In this document: positions 24,169 through 33,452 of the stretch, piece by piece
Layout of the letters: each line of letters begins with the position of its first letter
Numbering within the stretch: position 1 is the first letter of the stretch
Origin: CAZKRL01 sp964555295
Lineage (GTDB): Bacteria > Bacteroidota > Bacteroidia > Flavobacteriales_D > Sanyastnellaceae
Length of the DNA: 39,118 nt
Direction: 5' to 3'
Assembly (NCBI GenBank): GCA_964555295.1
Contig: CAZKRL010000029.1
Span: forward strand, 1-39,118
Notes under the pieces: generated by a model
Databases searched by the model: none
What the model saw: only the letters and a program-made list of their open reading frames with translations
What the model was told of the DNA's origin: nothing
Program-made: the position numbers and the translations under genes

Positions 24169-25299
24169 TTAAGAATCAAAAATATGTCGGCTCGCATCCA
24201 AAACGGCAGGGTCTGAAACTATTTTTTTGCCTGTAGCCGCCGCTGCATTGCAGGCCTTATTGTAGGCATCCTGATCCATACCTAAACAGTGATACAAAAC
24301 CGGTGCAAAACCATCGTAGGTAAGGGGTGGTGAAAATCCGGCAACATCATCCACCTTGAATTTCCATGGGGTGCGATCGGAGATGATTACGGGACGGCCG
24401 TATTGCAGTGCCTCAATGATAGCATGACCATAATTTTCGCCTCTCGTGGGCAGGTAGAAAAAATGTGCCTCTTTCATCCGATCAGGAATCTCGGAGGGCG
24501 GTAATTCACCATGAAAAAAACAATTCACCCCCTTGAGGGCGGCGGCGCGTTCCTTGCACGTTCCAAGAAATTTTTCATCTTGAAAAGTACCGAAAAAATC
24601 TACCCTCACCTTGCCTGCGCTCTGAACCGATTGCAAAAATTCCAATGCCTCTAAAATTCCCTTTTCGGCACTGATTCGCGCGATACATATCAAGTGCATC
24701 TCACCCGATTTTTTTTTCGGAACGGGCAATGGCGAAGGAATGTTCGCAGGAAGATTTGATGCAACGCGAACGTTTGCATTCGCGCTCATGTGCGCGAGGA
24801 TTTCATCCTTCTCCTCCACATTAGTAGCATGCCAACAAACGCTTGATGCAATGCCTGTATATCGCATCAAAGCCATAATTATTTTCTTCTTTGGCGCCTT
24901 GATGGAAAGCGCCGCCGGTTTCAGCATGCCGCGAGGAGCAATGATGATGCGCGACGTCTTACCCATCATTTTTCCGGCTACAAGCGGTAGTAAAGTAAAT
25001 CGCGGCGACCAGAGAGAATTGAGGTAAATCCGTGAGTAATTACCCTGCATGAAATTGCGGATGCGCGAGTATGAAATCTCATGTTCTCGCAGGTACATCA
25101 CACGCACATGTGAAGAATGTTCAACCCATTGGCCGGTGGGTAAATCATACGGTACCGATGAATAATGGTCTGTGTTACGTGTAACGATATCGAATAAAAG
25201 ACCAACGGATTCTGTGAGGTTCACCAGTGAACGAATGGGGCCTCCCGCGCGGAATCCAGGGGCGAACCAATCGGAAAACACCAAAATGCGATCAGGCAT
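24169..25299 (-). CDS. Glycosyltransferase family 4-like
   Basis: A 376-residue GT-B enzyme. The N terminus RILVFSDWFAPGFRAGGPIR is the acceptor-side glycine loop seen in GT4 proteins with the 'PGFRAGGPIRS' form; the C-terminal half has the phosphate-binding strand LICIARISAEKGILEAL and the donor-site motif FFYLPTRGENYGHAIIEALQ with the EX7E Glu pair. It transfers a sugar from a nucleotide donor in the cytoplasm during glycan assembly. Its start overlaps the asparagine synthase stop by eight bases and RimK follows 18 bases later. Donor and linkage are not readable. Confidence 0.93.
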   Translation of the reverse strand: MPDRILVFSDWFAPGFRAGGPIRSLVNLTESVGLLFDIVTRNTDHYSSVPYDLPTGQWVEHSSHVRVMYLREHEISYSRIRNFMQGNYSRIYLNSLWSPRFTLLPLVAGKMMGKTSRIIIAPRGMLKPAALSIKAPKKKIIMALMRYTGIASSVCWHATNVEEKDEILAHMSANANVRVASNLPANIPSPLPVPKKKSGEMHLICIARISAEKGILEALEFLQSVQSAGKVRVDFFGTFQDEKFLGTCKERAAALKGVNCFFHGELPPSEIPDRMKEAHFFYLPTRGENYGHAIIEALQYGRPVIISDRTPWKFKVDDVAGFSPPLTYDGFAPVLYHCLGMDQDAYNKACNAAAATGKKIVSDPAVLDASRHIFDS

Positions 25300-27160
25300 A
25301 AGCGCCCTGTTTTTTCACCCAGTGACCCAGCACGACCATGGGCCAAATCCTCGACCAGGTAATTACTTTCGAGCCGGCTAAAAACAACTTCCATAATTGC
25401 ATTACCTCGTTGTGACGAATGACTGAAATGGCCTCGAGGCCTTGCAGACCTTCCTCACAAAAACCACGAAGTTCGCCGCGCATCCAGAGGGGCCATGGAA
25501 AGGTGAATCCCATTTTCGGACGGTAGACAACCTCGTGCGGCAACAGATCACCTACTGAGTCGAGCAAAAGTTTTTTAGGTGTGGTTGGGAATTTCAGGGC
25601 GTCATTGACACCGAGAACAAATTCCACCAAACGATGATCTAAGAATGGCACTCTCACTTCAAGCGCGTGCGCCATGCTCATTTGATCCGCATCTCTCAGC
25701 AGAACATGCAGCATGTAGCCATTCATTTCAGCGATAGAAATTTTCGAAAGCAATGGCAATGGCAGATGCATTGCTTCTGAAGTGATGTTTCCGAGTGCGT
25801 CGGGCACCAGATGAATCGGTGGGAAGAGTTGGATAATTTGTCGGTCGGTGAGTACTCGGCGTGTTATCGGATAAGCAAATTCAGCAGAGAATTTCTTCAG
25901 TTCAAACAGATTAGCAATTTTTTCTGACCTCACAGATGGCCAGAGCGAACGCATAGCATTACCTGAAGCGCGACGCATGGCGAGAGGCATCAACTCCAAT
26001 GAACGCAACCGTTTGATGGCCGCCATTCTCCTGAATACATCATATCCCGCGAATAGCTCATCTCCGCCCAGGCCGCTCAAAGCCATTTTCACACCTTGCC
26101 TGCGCGTAACTTCCGAAACGACGTATGTGTTGGAGCCATCGCCACTGGGATGATCCAGCGCATCGAGCGCGAAGGGAACTTCATCCAAAAAGTGTTTGGC
26201 ATTCAAGCGGATTTCGTGGTGGTTTGTTCCAAACTTTTTTGCCACCATGGATGAGTATTTGCTTTCATCAAACTCCTTCTCATCGAACGTAATTGCAAAA
26301 GTTTCAACGGGTCGGCCGCTGATACGGCTCATTAGCCCAACGATTATACTCGAGTCAATGCCCCCTGAAAGAAATGCGCCGAAAGGCACATCAGCGCGCA
26401 TTCGGAGCTCAACCGAAGACCAGAGTAAATCATAAATGCGCTGATGAATTTCTTTAGGCGATAGGTTTTCAGGTTCGTGCGAGGCACGGGAGGAAATGCT
26501 CCAATAGCAACTTTCACTTCGATTGTTGCCATGAATTTTCATACAATGACCCGGCCTCAGAACATGGATCTCTTGGAGAATAGTATTCGGTTGATGAACG
26601 GTTTGATACCGCAGAAAATCTGCAATGGCATGTGGCCGGAGTTCGGCGGACACAATACCAGAAGCAAGAATGCCTCTCACTTCGGATGACATGATCACGA
26701 CGTCTCCCTTAACCGCGAGATACAATGGCTTTACACCCAGCCGGTCTCGATATACATAAGCGGTGTTCTCTTGTGAATCCCAGAGGACAAAAGCAAACAT
26801 ACCGATGAAATGCTCCACACAATTTTCACCCCAATGCATGAATGCAGCGATAATAACTTCGGTATCCGAATGAGTTTGAAACTGAAAGTGTGGGGCGAGT
26901 GCAGCAGACAGCTCTTTATAATTGTAAATCTCGCCATTGAAAACCAGATGATATCTACCGCAGGGTGAATGAAAGGGTTGGTTTCCTGCGGCGGAGGTGT
27001 CAATGATGGAGAGCCGACGATGGCCGAGGGCACAATGGTTGTCGATCCAGATCCCGTCGGCATCAGGCCCGCGGTGAGCGATAGCAGCGTTCATTTTCGC
27101 TACTATATCTCTGGGCTCATGAATTCCCTGCAGACCAATTATTGCGTTAATGCCACACAT
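25292..27160 (-). CDS. asnB: Asparagine synthase (glutamine-hydrolysing)
   Basis: A 622-residue two-domain enzyme. Cys2 in MCGINAIIG is the class II glutaminase nucleophile; AIAHRGPDADG and LGHRRLSIID complete that domain. The synthetase domain has the PP-loop GAFLSGGIDSSIIVGLMSR and later SGLGGDELFAGYD. It adenylates a carboxylate and transfers ammonia released from glutamine. Placed among glycosyltransferases (eight-base overlap on one side, six-base gap on the other), it probably amidates a uronic acid or similar sugar of the surface glycan rather than making asparagine, as do WbpS/AsnB-like genes in other polysaccharide loci. This role is inferred from context only. Confidence 0.95.
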   Translation of the reverse strand: MCGINAIIGLQGIHEPRDIVAKMNAAIAHRGPDADGIWIDNHCALGHRRLSIIDTSAAGNQPFHSPCGRYHLVFNGEIYNYKELSAALAPHFQFQTHSDTEVIIAAFMHWGENCVEHFIGMFAFVLWDSQENTAYVYRDRLGVKPLYLAVKGDVVIMSSEVRGILASGIVSAELRPHAIADFLRYQTVHQPNTILQEIHVLRPGHCMKIHGNNRSESCYWSISSRASHEPENLSPKEIHQRIYDLLWSSVELRMRADVPFGAFLSGGIDSSIIVGLMSRISGRPVETFAITFDEKEFDESKYSSMVAKKFGTNHHEIRLNAKHFLDEVPFALDALDHPSGDGSNTYVVSEVTRRQGVKMALSGLGGDELFAGYDVFRRMAAIKRLRSLELMPLAMRRASGNAMRSLWPSVRSEKIANLFELKKFSAEFAYPITRRVLTDRQIIQLFPPIHLVPDALGNITSEAMHLPLPLLSKISIAEMNGYMLHVLLRDADQMSMAHALEVRVPFLDHRLVEFVLGVNDALKFPTTPKKLLLDSVGDLLPHEVVYRPKMGFTFPWPLWMRGELRGFCEEGLQGLEAISVIRHNEVMQLWKLFLAGSKVITWSRIWPMVVLGHWVKKQGAYA

Positions 27161-27166
27161 TGGCGG

Positions 27167-28219
27167 CTAATGTATACCCTCCTGGGCAATTTGGAGAAGT
27201 GTTTGCGACCAGGTAACCGGAGTGATTTTTTGAGCCAGTTTTCGACTATGTTCTCCCATTCGTTGGAGACGCTCGTTGGAACAAGAAAGAAGCTCAACAA
27301 GACCTTGGTAGAGCTGCTGGGCATCCCCTGATTCAAACAGAAATCCATTCTCACCTACCTCAAGGAAGGCTTCTGCCGCACCCACGGCGTTTGACAGCAA
27401 CATCGGGAAACCTGCAGCAGCGAACTCATGCACAACAACACCCCATGGTTCAAAAATGCTTGGAAGAACAAAGGCGTGACCCATTGTCATCTCCTGCTTC
27501 AACTGTTCAGGTTGCACAAACCCATGATGTATTATAGCCCGATGTACTGGACGTTGGTCCCACTCTATGCCCGTGCCATAAGCGTGCAGCTCCCATTCAG
27601 ACAGAATCTCATCAGGCAGTGACATAAAAGCGTCAAATAATGCTGCGCTGAACTTTTGAGGTATGTATCTACCCGTATATATAATTCTTTTTCTGCTGTC
27701 CTTGTTGTGTCGGTTATAATTGGGCGTTACCTTTTCAAATGCGCTTGTATCACATGCATAAAACCCGCGATAAATATGACCCGGCTTGAAGCCCATTATT
27801 TTAGCGAATCTCGATTGCGCATATCCGGGAACGAAGACACGATCAAAGGCACTTCTTAAATGCAATCTTGAAAACACCGCCCCGGCGATCTGTCTTGGTG
27901 ATGCGGACCAGTGGTTATCAAACGCCAATATCGAAGGTGAACTCCGACATTTCAGTGCCTTGATATAATCTCTATCAGACCACCCGCCGCATAACACGAG
28001 TTGGAACTCATTGCTTTGTGCCAGATCCAACAACTTATTGCCGTTAATTGTGTTACGCCCAATGATTTCAATGCGAGGCGAATGAATAAAATCAAATGGC
28101 GCCTCCTCGTTTACTGGCAAAGCAACAACAAGTGCTGAAGAGTTTGTGCTCTCACAGAAGTATGAAAGGCAATCCAAAAAATATCCCGCCAATTCTCGAT
28201 AAAACACTAGTATTCTCAT
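27167..28219 (-). CDS. Glycosyltransferase family 4-like
   Basis: A 350-residue GT-B protein. The C-terminal domain has KRIIYTGRYIPQKFSAALFD (phosphate-binding strand) and the donor site FVLPSIFEPWGVVVHEFAAA with the EX7E pattern, followed by GFPMLLSNAVGAAEAFLEVG. The N-terminal domain (ILVFYRELAGYFLDCLSYF) is less typical, as acceptor domains usually are. It precedes asnB by six bases and is preceded by a 104-base gap that is one of the few breaks in the run; no convincing promoter was found there. Confidence 0.92.
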   Translation of the reverse strand: MRILVFYRELAGYFLDCLSYFCESTNSSALVVALPVNEEAPFDFIHSPRIEIIGRNTINGNKLLDLAQSNEFQLVLCGGWSDRDYIKALKCRSSPSILAFDNHWSASPRQIAGAVFSRLHLRSAFDRVFVPGYAQSRFAKIMGFKPGHIYRGFYACDTSAFEKVTPNYNRHNKDSRKRIIYTGRYIPQKFSAALFDAFMSLPDEILSEWELHAYGTGIEWDQRPVHRAIIHHGFVQPEQLKQEMTMGHAFVLPSIFEPWGVVVHEFAAAGFPMLLSNAVGAAEAFLEVGENGFLFESGDAQQLYQGLVELLSCSNERLQRMGEHSRKLAQKITPVTWSQTLLQIAQEGIH

Positions 28220-28323
28220 TTCGCCTATGGGCCTATTTATTTCGTCTGTTTTTTTACTGTCTATTCATCCAATGAAATCTACGATCAATACAATTATCTG
28301 AGGCATAACCCAGGCGCATTTAT

Positions 28324-29571
28324 TCAGGCCGCTTTCGAGGCTTGAAGCTGATTTCTGTTGATTTTACCGAGGTAAAAATGCATCCAGAGAAACAACGGAA
28401 AGCCATTGATAAAGTAGTGCCCTTGTCGCAATAGGTATATCAAAACTATCAAGGCAATCCCGTTAGACATGAGCCAAAATTCATCATCCACTGATCGCCA
28501 TCTAAAAATCAGATTTTTAAATAGTATGTATAGCATAAACAAAACACCGTACAACCCCGTTTCCGAAAGCAGCCGCAACAGCATGGAGTTGGCGTCCATT
28601 TTGTTGAATTTAATTTGAACTGCTCCAATTTCATTGGTGAGAGAGTATCTGTCGAATGCAATAGGATGTGACCCCAGTCCGGTGCCGAAAAGAGGATGCT
28701 TTTTAAAATTTGTCCATGCAATATGTGAGTTATTGTACAACACGAAACTGCTGCCATGGATGTCATATGAGTATATATTCTCAGTTGAATAAATTTCTAC
28801 CGTACCGTCCATTCGGTCCTTGAACTCCTCTACGTTGTTATAACTGTAACGCCCGATCACATAGAGAGCGGGGATCATTATTAAATAATACCTTACTGAA
28901 CCCAGATTGATCATTAACAGCAGTATAGCAATAAGAATTCCCAGGATACCCAAGCTCGAATAACTCAGGGGATACATGGCCAGAATCAATAAACTTTTTC
29001 TATAGCTAACAAAGTGTTCCTTTCTTTTCAGAATATTATATAGGGCCACAAAAAAAGCCGGAGCGATAACTGCGGCGAAATAAGCGGGCTCGGATAACAG
29101 CGAGCTTATTCTCACACCAATACCTCCGGGACTTGGGTTCCACTTATTGAAAATCCAGCGAAAATTATACCCCGGTGTAAATCTTATCAGGTAGGAAAAA
29201 ACCTGAAAGGCTCCAATGATAGATATGATGTATGCTGACTGCATATAAATCCGAAAGAGTCCTTTGATATCATAATTGTTTTGTTGAATTACATAGTGAT
29301 AGAAAAGAACCGACAGAAAAAACCCAAGAAAAATCTTGAAAAACTGCTGAAAGGTATTGTCCCCCGTAAGACAGTATACAACCCCTGAAATCAGCAATGG
29401 AACGAAAACATAAACGGGCAGTTTCGGTATGCCGAATCTTATAATGAAAATTGGAAAAAACAGAAGAAATATTACATATGCCAAATAGAGCTCGAAGGGC
29501 TGTTCAAAGAAGATGTATGAATACGCATAGAGGCTTCCAAAAATCAATATGTTCGGCAGGTTCTTAAACAT
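28324..29571 (-). CDS. O-antigen/exopolysaccharide polymerase-like membrane protein (Wzy-like)
   Basis: A 415-residue integral membrane protein with about ten hydrophobic helices and one large loop in the middle-to-late part (about 235-300, NVEEFKDRMDGTVEIY to GTGLGSHPIAFD), the usual layout of Wzy polymerases and WaaL-type ligases. The segment GVRISSLLSEPAYFAAVIAP matches the 'SEPS' loop common in exopolysaccharide polymerases, and HPLFGTGLGS matches the 'P..G.G.G' loop of the O-antigen ligase family. Predicted role is joining glycan repeat units at the periplasmic face. Polymerase and ligase cannot be told apart from sequence alone; the loop pattern and locus favour polymerase. Confidence 0.85.
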   Translation of the reverse strand: MFKNLPNILIFGSLYAYSYIFFEQPFELYLAYVIFLLFFPIFIIRFGIPKLPVYVFVPLLISGVVYCLTGDNTFQQFFKIFLGFFLSVLFYHYVIQQNNYDIKGLFRIYMQSAYIISIIGAFQVFSYLIRFTPGYNFRWIFNKWNPSPGGIGVRISSLLSEPAYFAAVIAPAFFVALYNILKRKEHFVSYRKSLLILAMYPLSYSSLGILGILIAILLLMINLGSVRYYLIMIPALYVIGRYSYNNVEEFKDRMDGTVEIYSTENIYSYDIHGSSFVLYNNSHIAWTNFKKHPLFGTGLGSHPIAFDRYSLTNEIGAVQIKFNKMDANSMLLRLLSETGLYGVLFMLYILFKNLIFRWRSVDDEFWLMSNGIALIVLIYLLRQGHYFINGFPLFLWMHFYLGKINRNQLQASKAA

Positions 29572-29580
29572 TACAACCGA

Positions 29581-29790
29581 TCATATTGGACGAATCAACT
29601 GGCGAACCAGCGGTGTTGTGATGTCATGCATCCGCCGCATCGCTCTCTGAAAAAAACAAAACTTTTGATACCGGACAAGCATAATGTGCATGGACAAAAT
29701 CCCCATTGTATGAGTTTGCTTTGAAGGCCTTAAATCGTGAAAGACTGTCACTGTTTCTGTTCGGATAAAAGCGTAAAAATAGTGATGCAT
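29581..29790 (-). CDS. Short ORF of doubtful coding status in a 262-base gap
   Basis: A 69-codon frame (MHHYFYAFIRTETVTVFHDL at its start, RMHDITTPLVRQLIRPI at its end) between the acyltransferase and polymerase genes. I do not recognise it. The basic and aromatic C-terminal part (VRYQKFCFFQRAMRRMHD) might be the start of a decayed membrane-associated or acetyltransferase gene, but no later fragment is visible. The gap is unusual in a locus where other neighbours overlap. It may be non-coding. Confidence 0.2.
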   Translation of the reverse strand: MHHYFYAFIRTETVTVFHDLRPSKQTHTMGILSMHIMLVRYQKFCFFQRAMRRMHDITTPLVRQLIRPI

Positions 29791-29833
29791 ACATCAATGT
29801 GCTCGGCTGACAGTTTCTTGAGAAAGCCGCACT

Positions 29834-31117
29834 TCAGTGGCCGCTTTCCGCATCACTTGAACGAACCACAGAATATCTTTCCTTCTTTCTGAGAAAAGCA
29901 CTTTCAAAATAAACATAACTGATATAAGAAAGGCCTATCGTTGACATAATAGAAAGGCCATACAACAAGGCCGAGTGCCACCACAGAAGGTTTTTTGGAA
30001 AGTCGAGAAAATAATCCAGCAGATTAAAACAAAACATGACGCACAAGAAATGATACATGTAAATGCCGTAAGAAATTTTCCCTAACACATTAAAGCGCCT
30101 CCAGCGAAATTTCAACATCGCATTCTCATTCGTAGCAACATTCAGTATGATTATTAGAAAGGGAATAGAGAGCGATATGTGAAGCACGCTGAACATGCTT
30201 TTCGGAAGCAAGTAAATAATGGGTAGTATCGATAGATAACTCAAGATTTCTACCTTCTTTGAGTAGCATATTCTCAACACTGCTCCCCGGCGGTGATAAT
30301 ACATCCAGGCGCCAACACCACCCAATGCCATACATTCAAATTTCATAGTGCCCAGTAATCTCTTGATAGATTCCCACCACGAAAACACCATCAAATCAGG
30401 ATCTAAGTCAGGAACCCCCATAACCTTCTTCTGCAAAATCAGGAATCCTATTTTAACGCACAACCAAAGCACAATAAAAACAGTGATGGCCCGAATCGGT
30501 CGGCGCGACCATGCTATGATCAACGGCCAGAAAAGATAAAACTGCTCTTCAACGCCCACGCTCCATAAATGCCCGATGTTGGGGGCGCCCTCCATCACAA
30601 TGGAAAAGGCAAGATTGGGCACCATCAAAATATAGCAGACAAGGTTTAATGTAAAATGGCTATAGAATTGATCTTCCTGAGGAATTAAGCGAAACCATTC
30701 GATGTGGGGAAGAACAAAAAATCCGAAAAACACCAACAACAGATATAATGGCCAAATTCTTAAGATTCTTCGGAGATAAAACTTCTTAATTTGAACAGCT
30801 CCCTTTTCTCTTTCAGCGATGAGAAGATAGGTTATTAAGAAACCGCTTAGCACAAAGAAAAATACTACGCCCATGTATCCACCAAGAGTAACCAGTGGGC
30901 TTAACCAACGAATATCGCCATTCGGACCTCCACAGAGAATCGTTTCAAGACCATTAAATCCAATTTTCTTATCCAGCTGTATCCAGAGGTTGTCGTTATG
31001 GCCAAGGAATTTTTTAATGAATTCAACGTGAGTAACTAATACAATCATTGCGGCGAAAAAACGCAGGGCGTTCAGACCAGGGAAATGAATGACATCCATT
31101 TTCTCTTCCTGCTTCAT
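29834..31117 (-). CDS. Acyltransferase 3 family membrane protein (OafA/YrhL-like)
   Basis: A 427-residue protein with about ten membrane helices. Family marks are GLNALRFFAAMIVLVTHVEF (the conserved R and catalytic His region), GVVFFFVLSGFLITYLL, the RILRIWPLYLL motif after IKKFYLR, and SVGVEEQFYLFWPLI. Such proteins transfer acetyl or other acyl groups to sugars of O antigen, capsule or exopolysaccharide across the inner membrane. Its ATG overlaps the stop of the upstream glycosyltransferase (ATGA), so it is translationally coupled. The acyl donor and acceptor sugar are unknown. Confidence 0.95.
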   Translation of the reverse strand: MKQEEKMDVIHFPGLNALRFFAAMIVLVTHVEFIKKFLGHNDNLWIQLDKKIGFNGLETILCGGPNGDIRWLSPLVTLGGYMGVVFFFVLSGFLITYLLIAEREKGAVQIKKFYLRRILRIWPLYLLLVFFGFFVLPHIEWFRLIPQEDQFYSHFTLNLVCYILMVPNLAFSIVMEGAPNIGHLWSVGVEEQFYLFWPLIIAWSRRPIRAITVFIVLWLCVKIGFLILQKKVMGVPDLDPDLMVFSWWESIKRLLGTMKFECMALGGVGAWMYYHRRGAVLRICYSKKVEILSYLSILPIIYLLPKSMFSVLHISLSIPFLIIILNVATNENAMLKFRWRRFNVLGKISYGIYMYHFLCVMFCFNLLDYFLDFPKNLLWWHSALLYGLSIMSTIGLSYISYVYFESAFLRKKERYSVVRSSDAESGH

Positions 31118-32259
31118 AATGCCTTTCTCATTTCGGATTCAAGGAGGCGAATAACATTGGGCCACGTAAAGTGCTCTACCCTCGTTAATGAATTCATACA
31201 CTTTTGTTTTATCGCATCATTCGATACACCTCTGACCTCATTCATTACACCTGTGAGAGACTTCACGTTACCAGGCTTAGCAAACCAACCGCAAGTATCA
31301 TCTACAACGATTGAAACCGCCCCAACATCAGTTGCAATAATGGCCATTCCGCGAGACATTGCCTCCAGAATAACATTTGGCATTCCTTCAGAATGTGAGG
31401 GCGCCAGCAGAACCTCGCACAAATCCATTATCTTATGGATTTCCTCTCTATCCTTGATGAGCCCGTGATAAACCAGGTTCGTCAACTTCAGGCGCTTTCT
31501 CAAAGGAATGGGCCCAATGAAATGAAACTCTATTCCGCAATCCTGGCCCATGGCTGCAATAGCTTGGTGAATTTCTTCGATGCCCTTTCTTCTTTCATAA
31601 CGGCCGATAAATAGCCACCTGCGCTTATGCCTTTTTGGTATGGCCTGTGAAATTACATCAGGTGAAATACCCGACGGAACCTCCATGATTTTGGTCGTCG
31701 AAACCCCTAGTTTCCTGATCAACGAGGTGATTTTTCCACCATAGGAAAATACGAAGTCGGCCTGACATGTATTCCATCTTACCGGTCCGCGCAACATATA
31801 ATGCTCCATTCTCATTTTAAAATTCACCGGCTTTTGAAACATCTCATAGCCATGAAATTTCACGCCAATCGGTGGCATTTTCTCGCCACGTTTCTTGCGC
31901 TCCAAAAAATACCACGCCGAGAATCCTTTAGCGTAAATAAAGTCATACTGATTCAATTTGATCTTGATGTATTCGTAGAGGTTTTTAGAGTACTGATAAG
32001 ACTCACGTATGTAATGTCCGGGCATAACCCCCAACCTTGGAAATGCAAAAGCTCGTGACTCAATACCCTTGTAAACATCCTCACCAAACAAAGCCTCAAC
32101 CTCTTCATCAGTGGGTGGTTTTTCACTTCCGTAAACGCAATGCAATAAGGTAATCTCATGCCCTGACATCACGAAATATTTGGCCAACTGTTGACTGTGT
32201 TTTTGCATGCCTCCTATCGCAAAAGGCTGAATACCGTCGGTGAGCATTAAAATCTTCAT
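31114..32259 (-). CDS. Glycosyltransferase family 4
   Basis: A 381-residue GT-B enzyme. N-terminal MKILMLTDGIQPFAIGGMQK carries the glycine-rich acceptor loop; the C-terminal domain has KRRWLFIGRYERRKGIEEIH, the FHFIGPIP strand and the donor motif LLAPSHSEGMPNVILEAMSR with the EX7E Glu pair, then GMAIIATDVGAVSIVV. These are classical GT4 features. Overlaps both neighbours by four bases (ATGA at each end), so it is translated in a coupled chain with the next glycosyltransferase and the acyltransferase. Confidence 0.95.
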   Translation of the reverse strand: MKILMLTDGIQPFAIGGMQKHSQQLAKYFVMSGHEITLLHCVYGSEKPPTDEEVEALFGEDVYKGIESRAFAFPRLGVMPGHYIRESYQYSKNLYEYIKIKLNQYDFIYAKGFSAWYFLERKKRGEKMPPIGVKFHGYEMFQKPVNFKMRMEHYMLRGPVRWNTCQADFVFSYGGKITSLIRKLGVSTTKIMEVPSGISPDVISQAIPKRHKRRWLFIGRYERRKGIEEIHQAIAAMGQDCGIEFHFIGPIPLRKRLKLTNLVYHGLIKDREEIHKIMDLCEVLLAPSHSEGMPNVILEAMSRGMAIIATDVGAVSIVVDDTCGWFAKPGNVKSLTGVMNEVRGVSNDAIKQKCMNSLTRVEHFTWPNVIRLLESEMRKAL

Positions 32260-33452
32260 CTCGCCAGTGCTACGATTTTTTTTGCTGTTTCATTCCACGT
32301 GTGAAAGGTCTTCACCTTTTCTTGAAAACAATTTGCGTACCTCTCCCTTATTTCAGGGTTCTCCACAAGAAAGTTCAACGCCATCACCAAGCTTTTCTTG
32401 TCGGGATCAATAAGCACGCCGTCTTCACCATCTGTCATGACATCTTCAACCCCCGGACATCGAGGTGCAATCACTGCTACACGTTGCGACCCATACTCAA
32501 ATAACTTTATTGGTGAGTTATACCAGGTACAATTCGCCTGAACTGCAATCTGCGAAACAGCGAGAAATTTTCTCGCCTGTTGATTCGGCATTTTACCAGC
32601 AAAGAAAATGTTTTCACCCAGTCCAAGAGAATCCGCCAACCTTTTCAAATCTGGAAGAATTTCTCCGTCACCAATGATCAGTAACTTCATTCGGGTCTGT
32701 GACATTGCGGTTGCCGAGGCGAAGGCCTCGATCAAAAGATCAACGCCGTGATAGGGGAAAATCGACCCTATAAACGTAATCAACACATGGTTATCCGATA
32801 GCCCTAACTCCCTTCTCATCTCAGAGTCGGCTGATACAGCATCAGTAAGTATATACTCTGACCTCACGGCATTGGGGATTACCATTAGTTTATCCCGAAT
32901 CTCAGGGTATTTGTCGGAGAAGTGTTTCTTGAGACTGCTGGTTACAACCAATACATATTTCGCGGCGACAAACTGCATCTTCTCATTGCGTTCTGCAATC
33001 GCCCCCAACCAGCTCTTATGGCTCATTTGAGGCTTTTCGATGATGTATGGCGAATTCATCTCAACGAGATACGGAATTTGATTCTTCTTCGCCAGTCTGT
33101 GGCCAGCGCCCATCATGTAATAAGCCCGTTCGTAAATTAGATCAGGCTGATACGTGTCAATTTTCATTTGAAGCTCCCGTTCAAATTTTCGGTCAATCCT
33201 GATGAGCTGAATATCCAGCAACGTTTCCCAAATCACCGATGGAATCAACTTCTTCAAAACGCCCTTGGCTCCCCCTTTATTTGTTAGCGATTCTTTATCT
33301 TGACTTTGTTCGGACGTCATGTTCGGTGACACCCAAATCACCTCGTTTCCACACTCTTGAAGGCCCTTTATAACTTCCCTGATGTGCATCCCGGGGCCGC
33401 TTATATCATGGCGACCAATGTGAGGGTGCAAACTCAGGTATATGATTTTCAT
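32256..33452 (-). CDS. Glycosyltransferase family 4
   Basis: A 398-residue GT-B enzyme. N-terminal YLSLHPHIGRHDISGPGMHI holds the acceptor-side loop; LIYERAYYMMGAGHRLAKK and PYLVEMNSPY are usual GT4 features at the domain centre; the C-terminal domain shows LITFIGSIFPYHGVDLLIEA, KLLIIGDGEILPDLK and the donor region SPIKLFEYGSQRVAVIAPRC. Here the donor region reads SPIKLFEYGS, the variant common in polysaccharide GT4 enzymes. It overlaps both neighbours by four bases. Confidence 0.94.
   Translation of the reverse strand: MKIIYLSLHPHIGRHDISGPGMHIREVIKGLQECGNEVIWVSPNMTSEQSQDKESLTNKGGAKGVLKKLIPSVIWETLLDIQLIRIDRKFERELQMKIDTYQPDLIYERAYYMMGAGHRLAKKNQIPYLVEMNSPYIIEKPQMSHKSWLGAIAERNEKMQFVAAKYVLVVTSSLKKHFSDKYPEIRDKLMVIPNAVRSEYILTDAVSADSEMRRELGLSDNHVLITFIGSIFPYHGVDLLIEAFASATAMSQTRMKLLIIGDGEILPDLKRLADSLGLGENIFFAGKMPNQQARKFLAVSQIAVQANCTWYNSPIKLFEYGSQRVAVIAPRCPGVEDVMTDGEDGVLIDPDKKSLVMALNFLVENPEIRERYANCFQEKVKTFHTWNETAKKIVALAR

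Noticed and set aside
24700..24720. Homopolymer run (nine A/T in a row) in the glycosyltransferase gene as a phase-variation site
   Set aside because: The run is short and mixed (gatttttttttcgg), the frame is intact, and no second frame continues from it; not enough to claim slippage.
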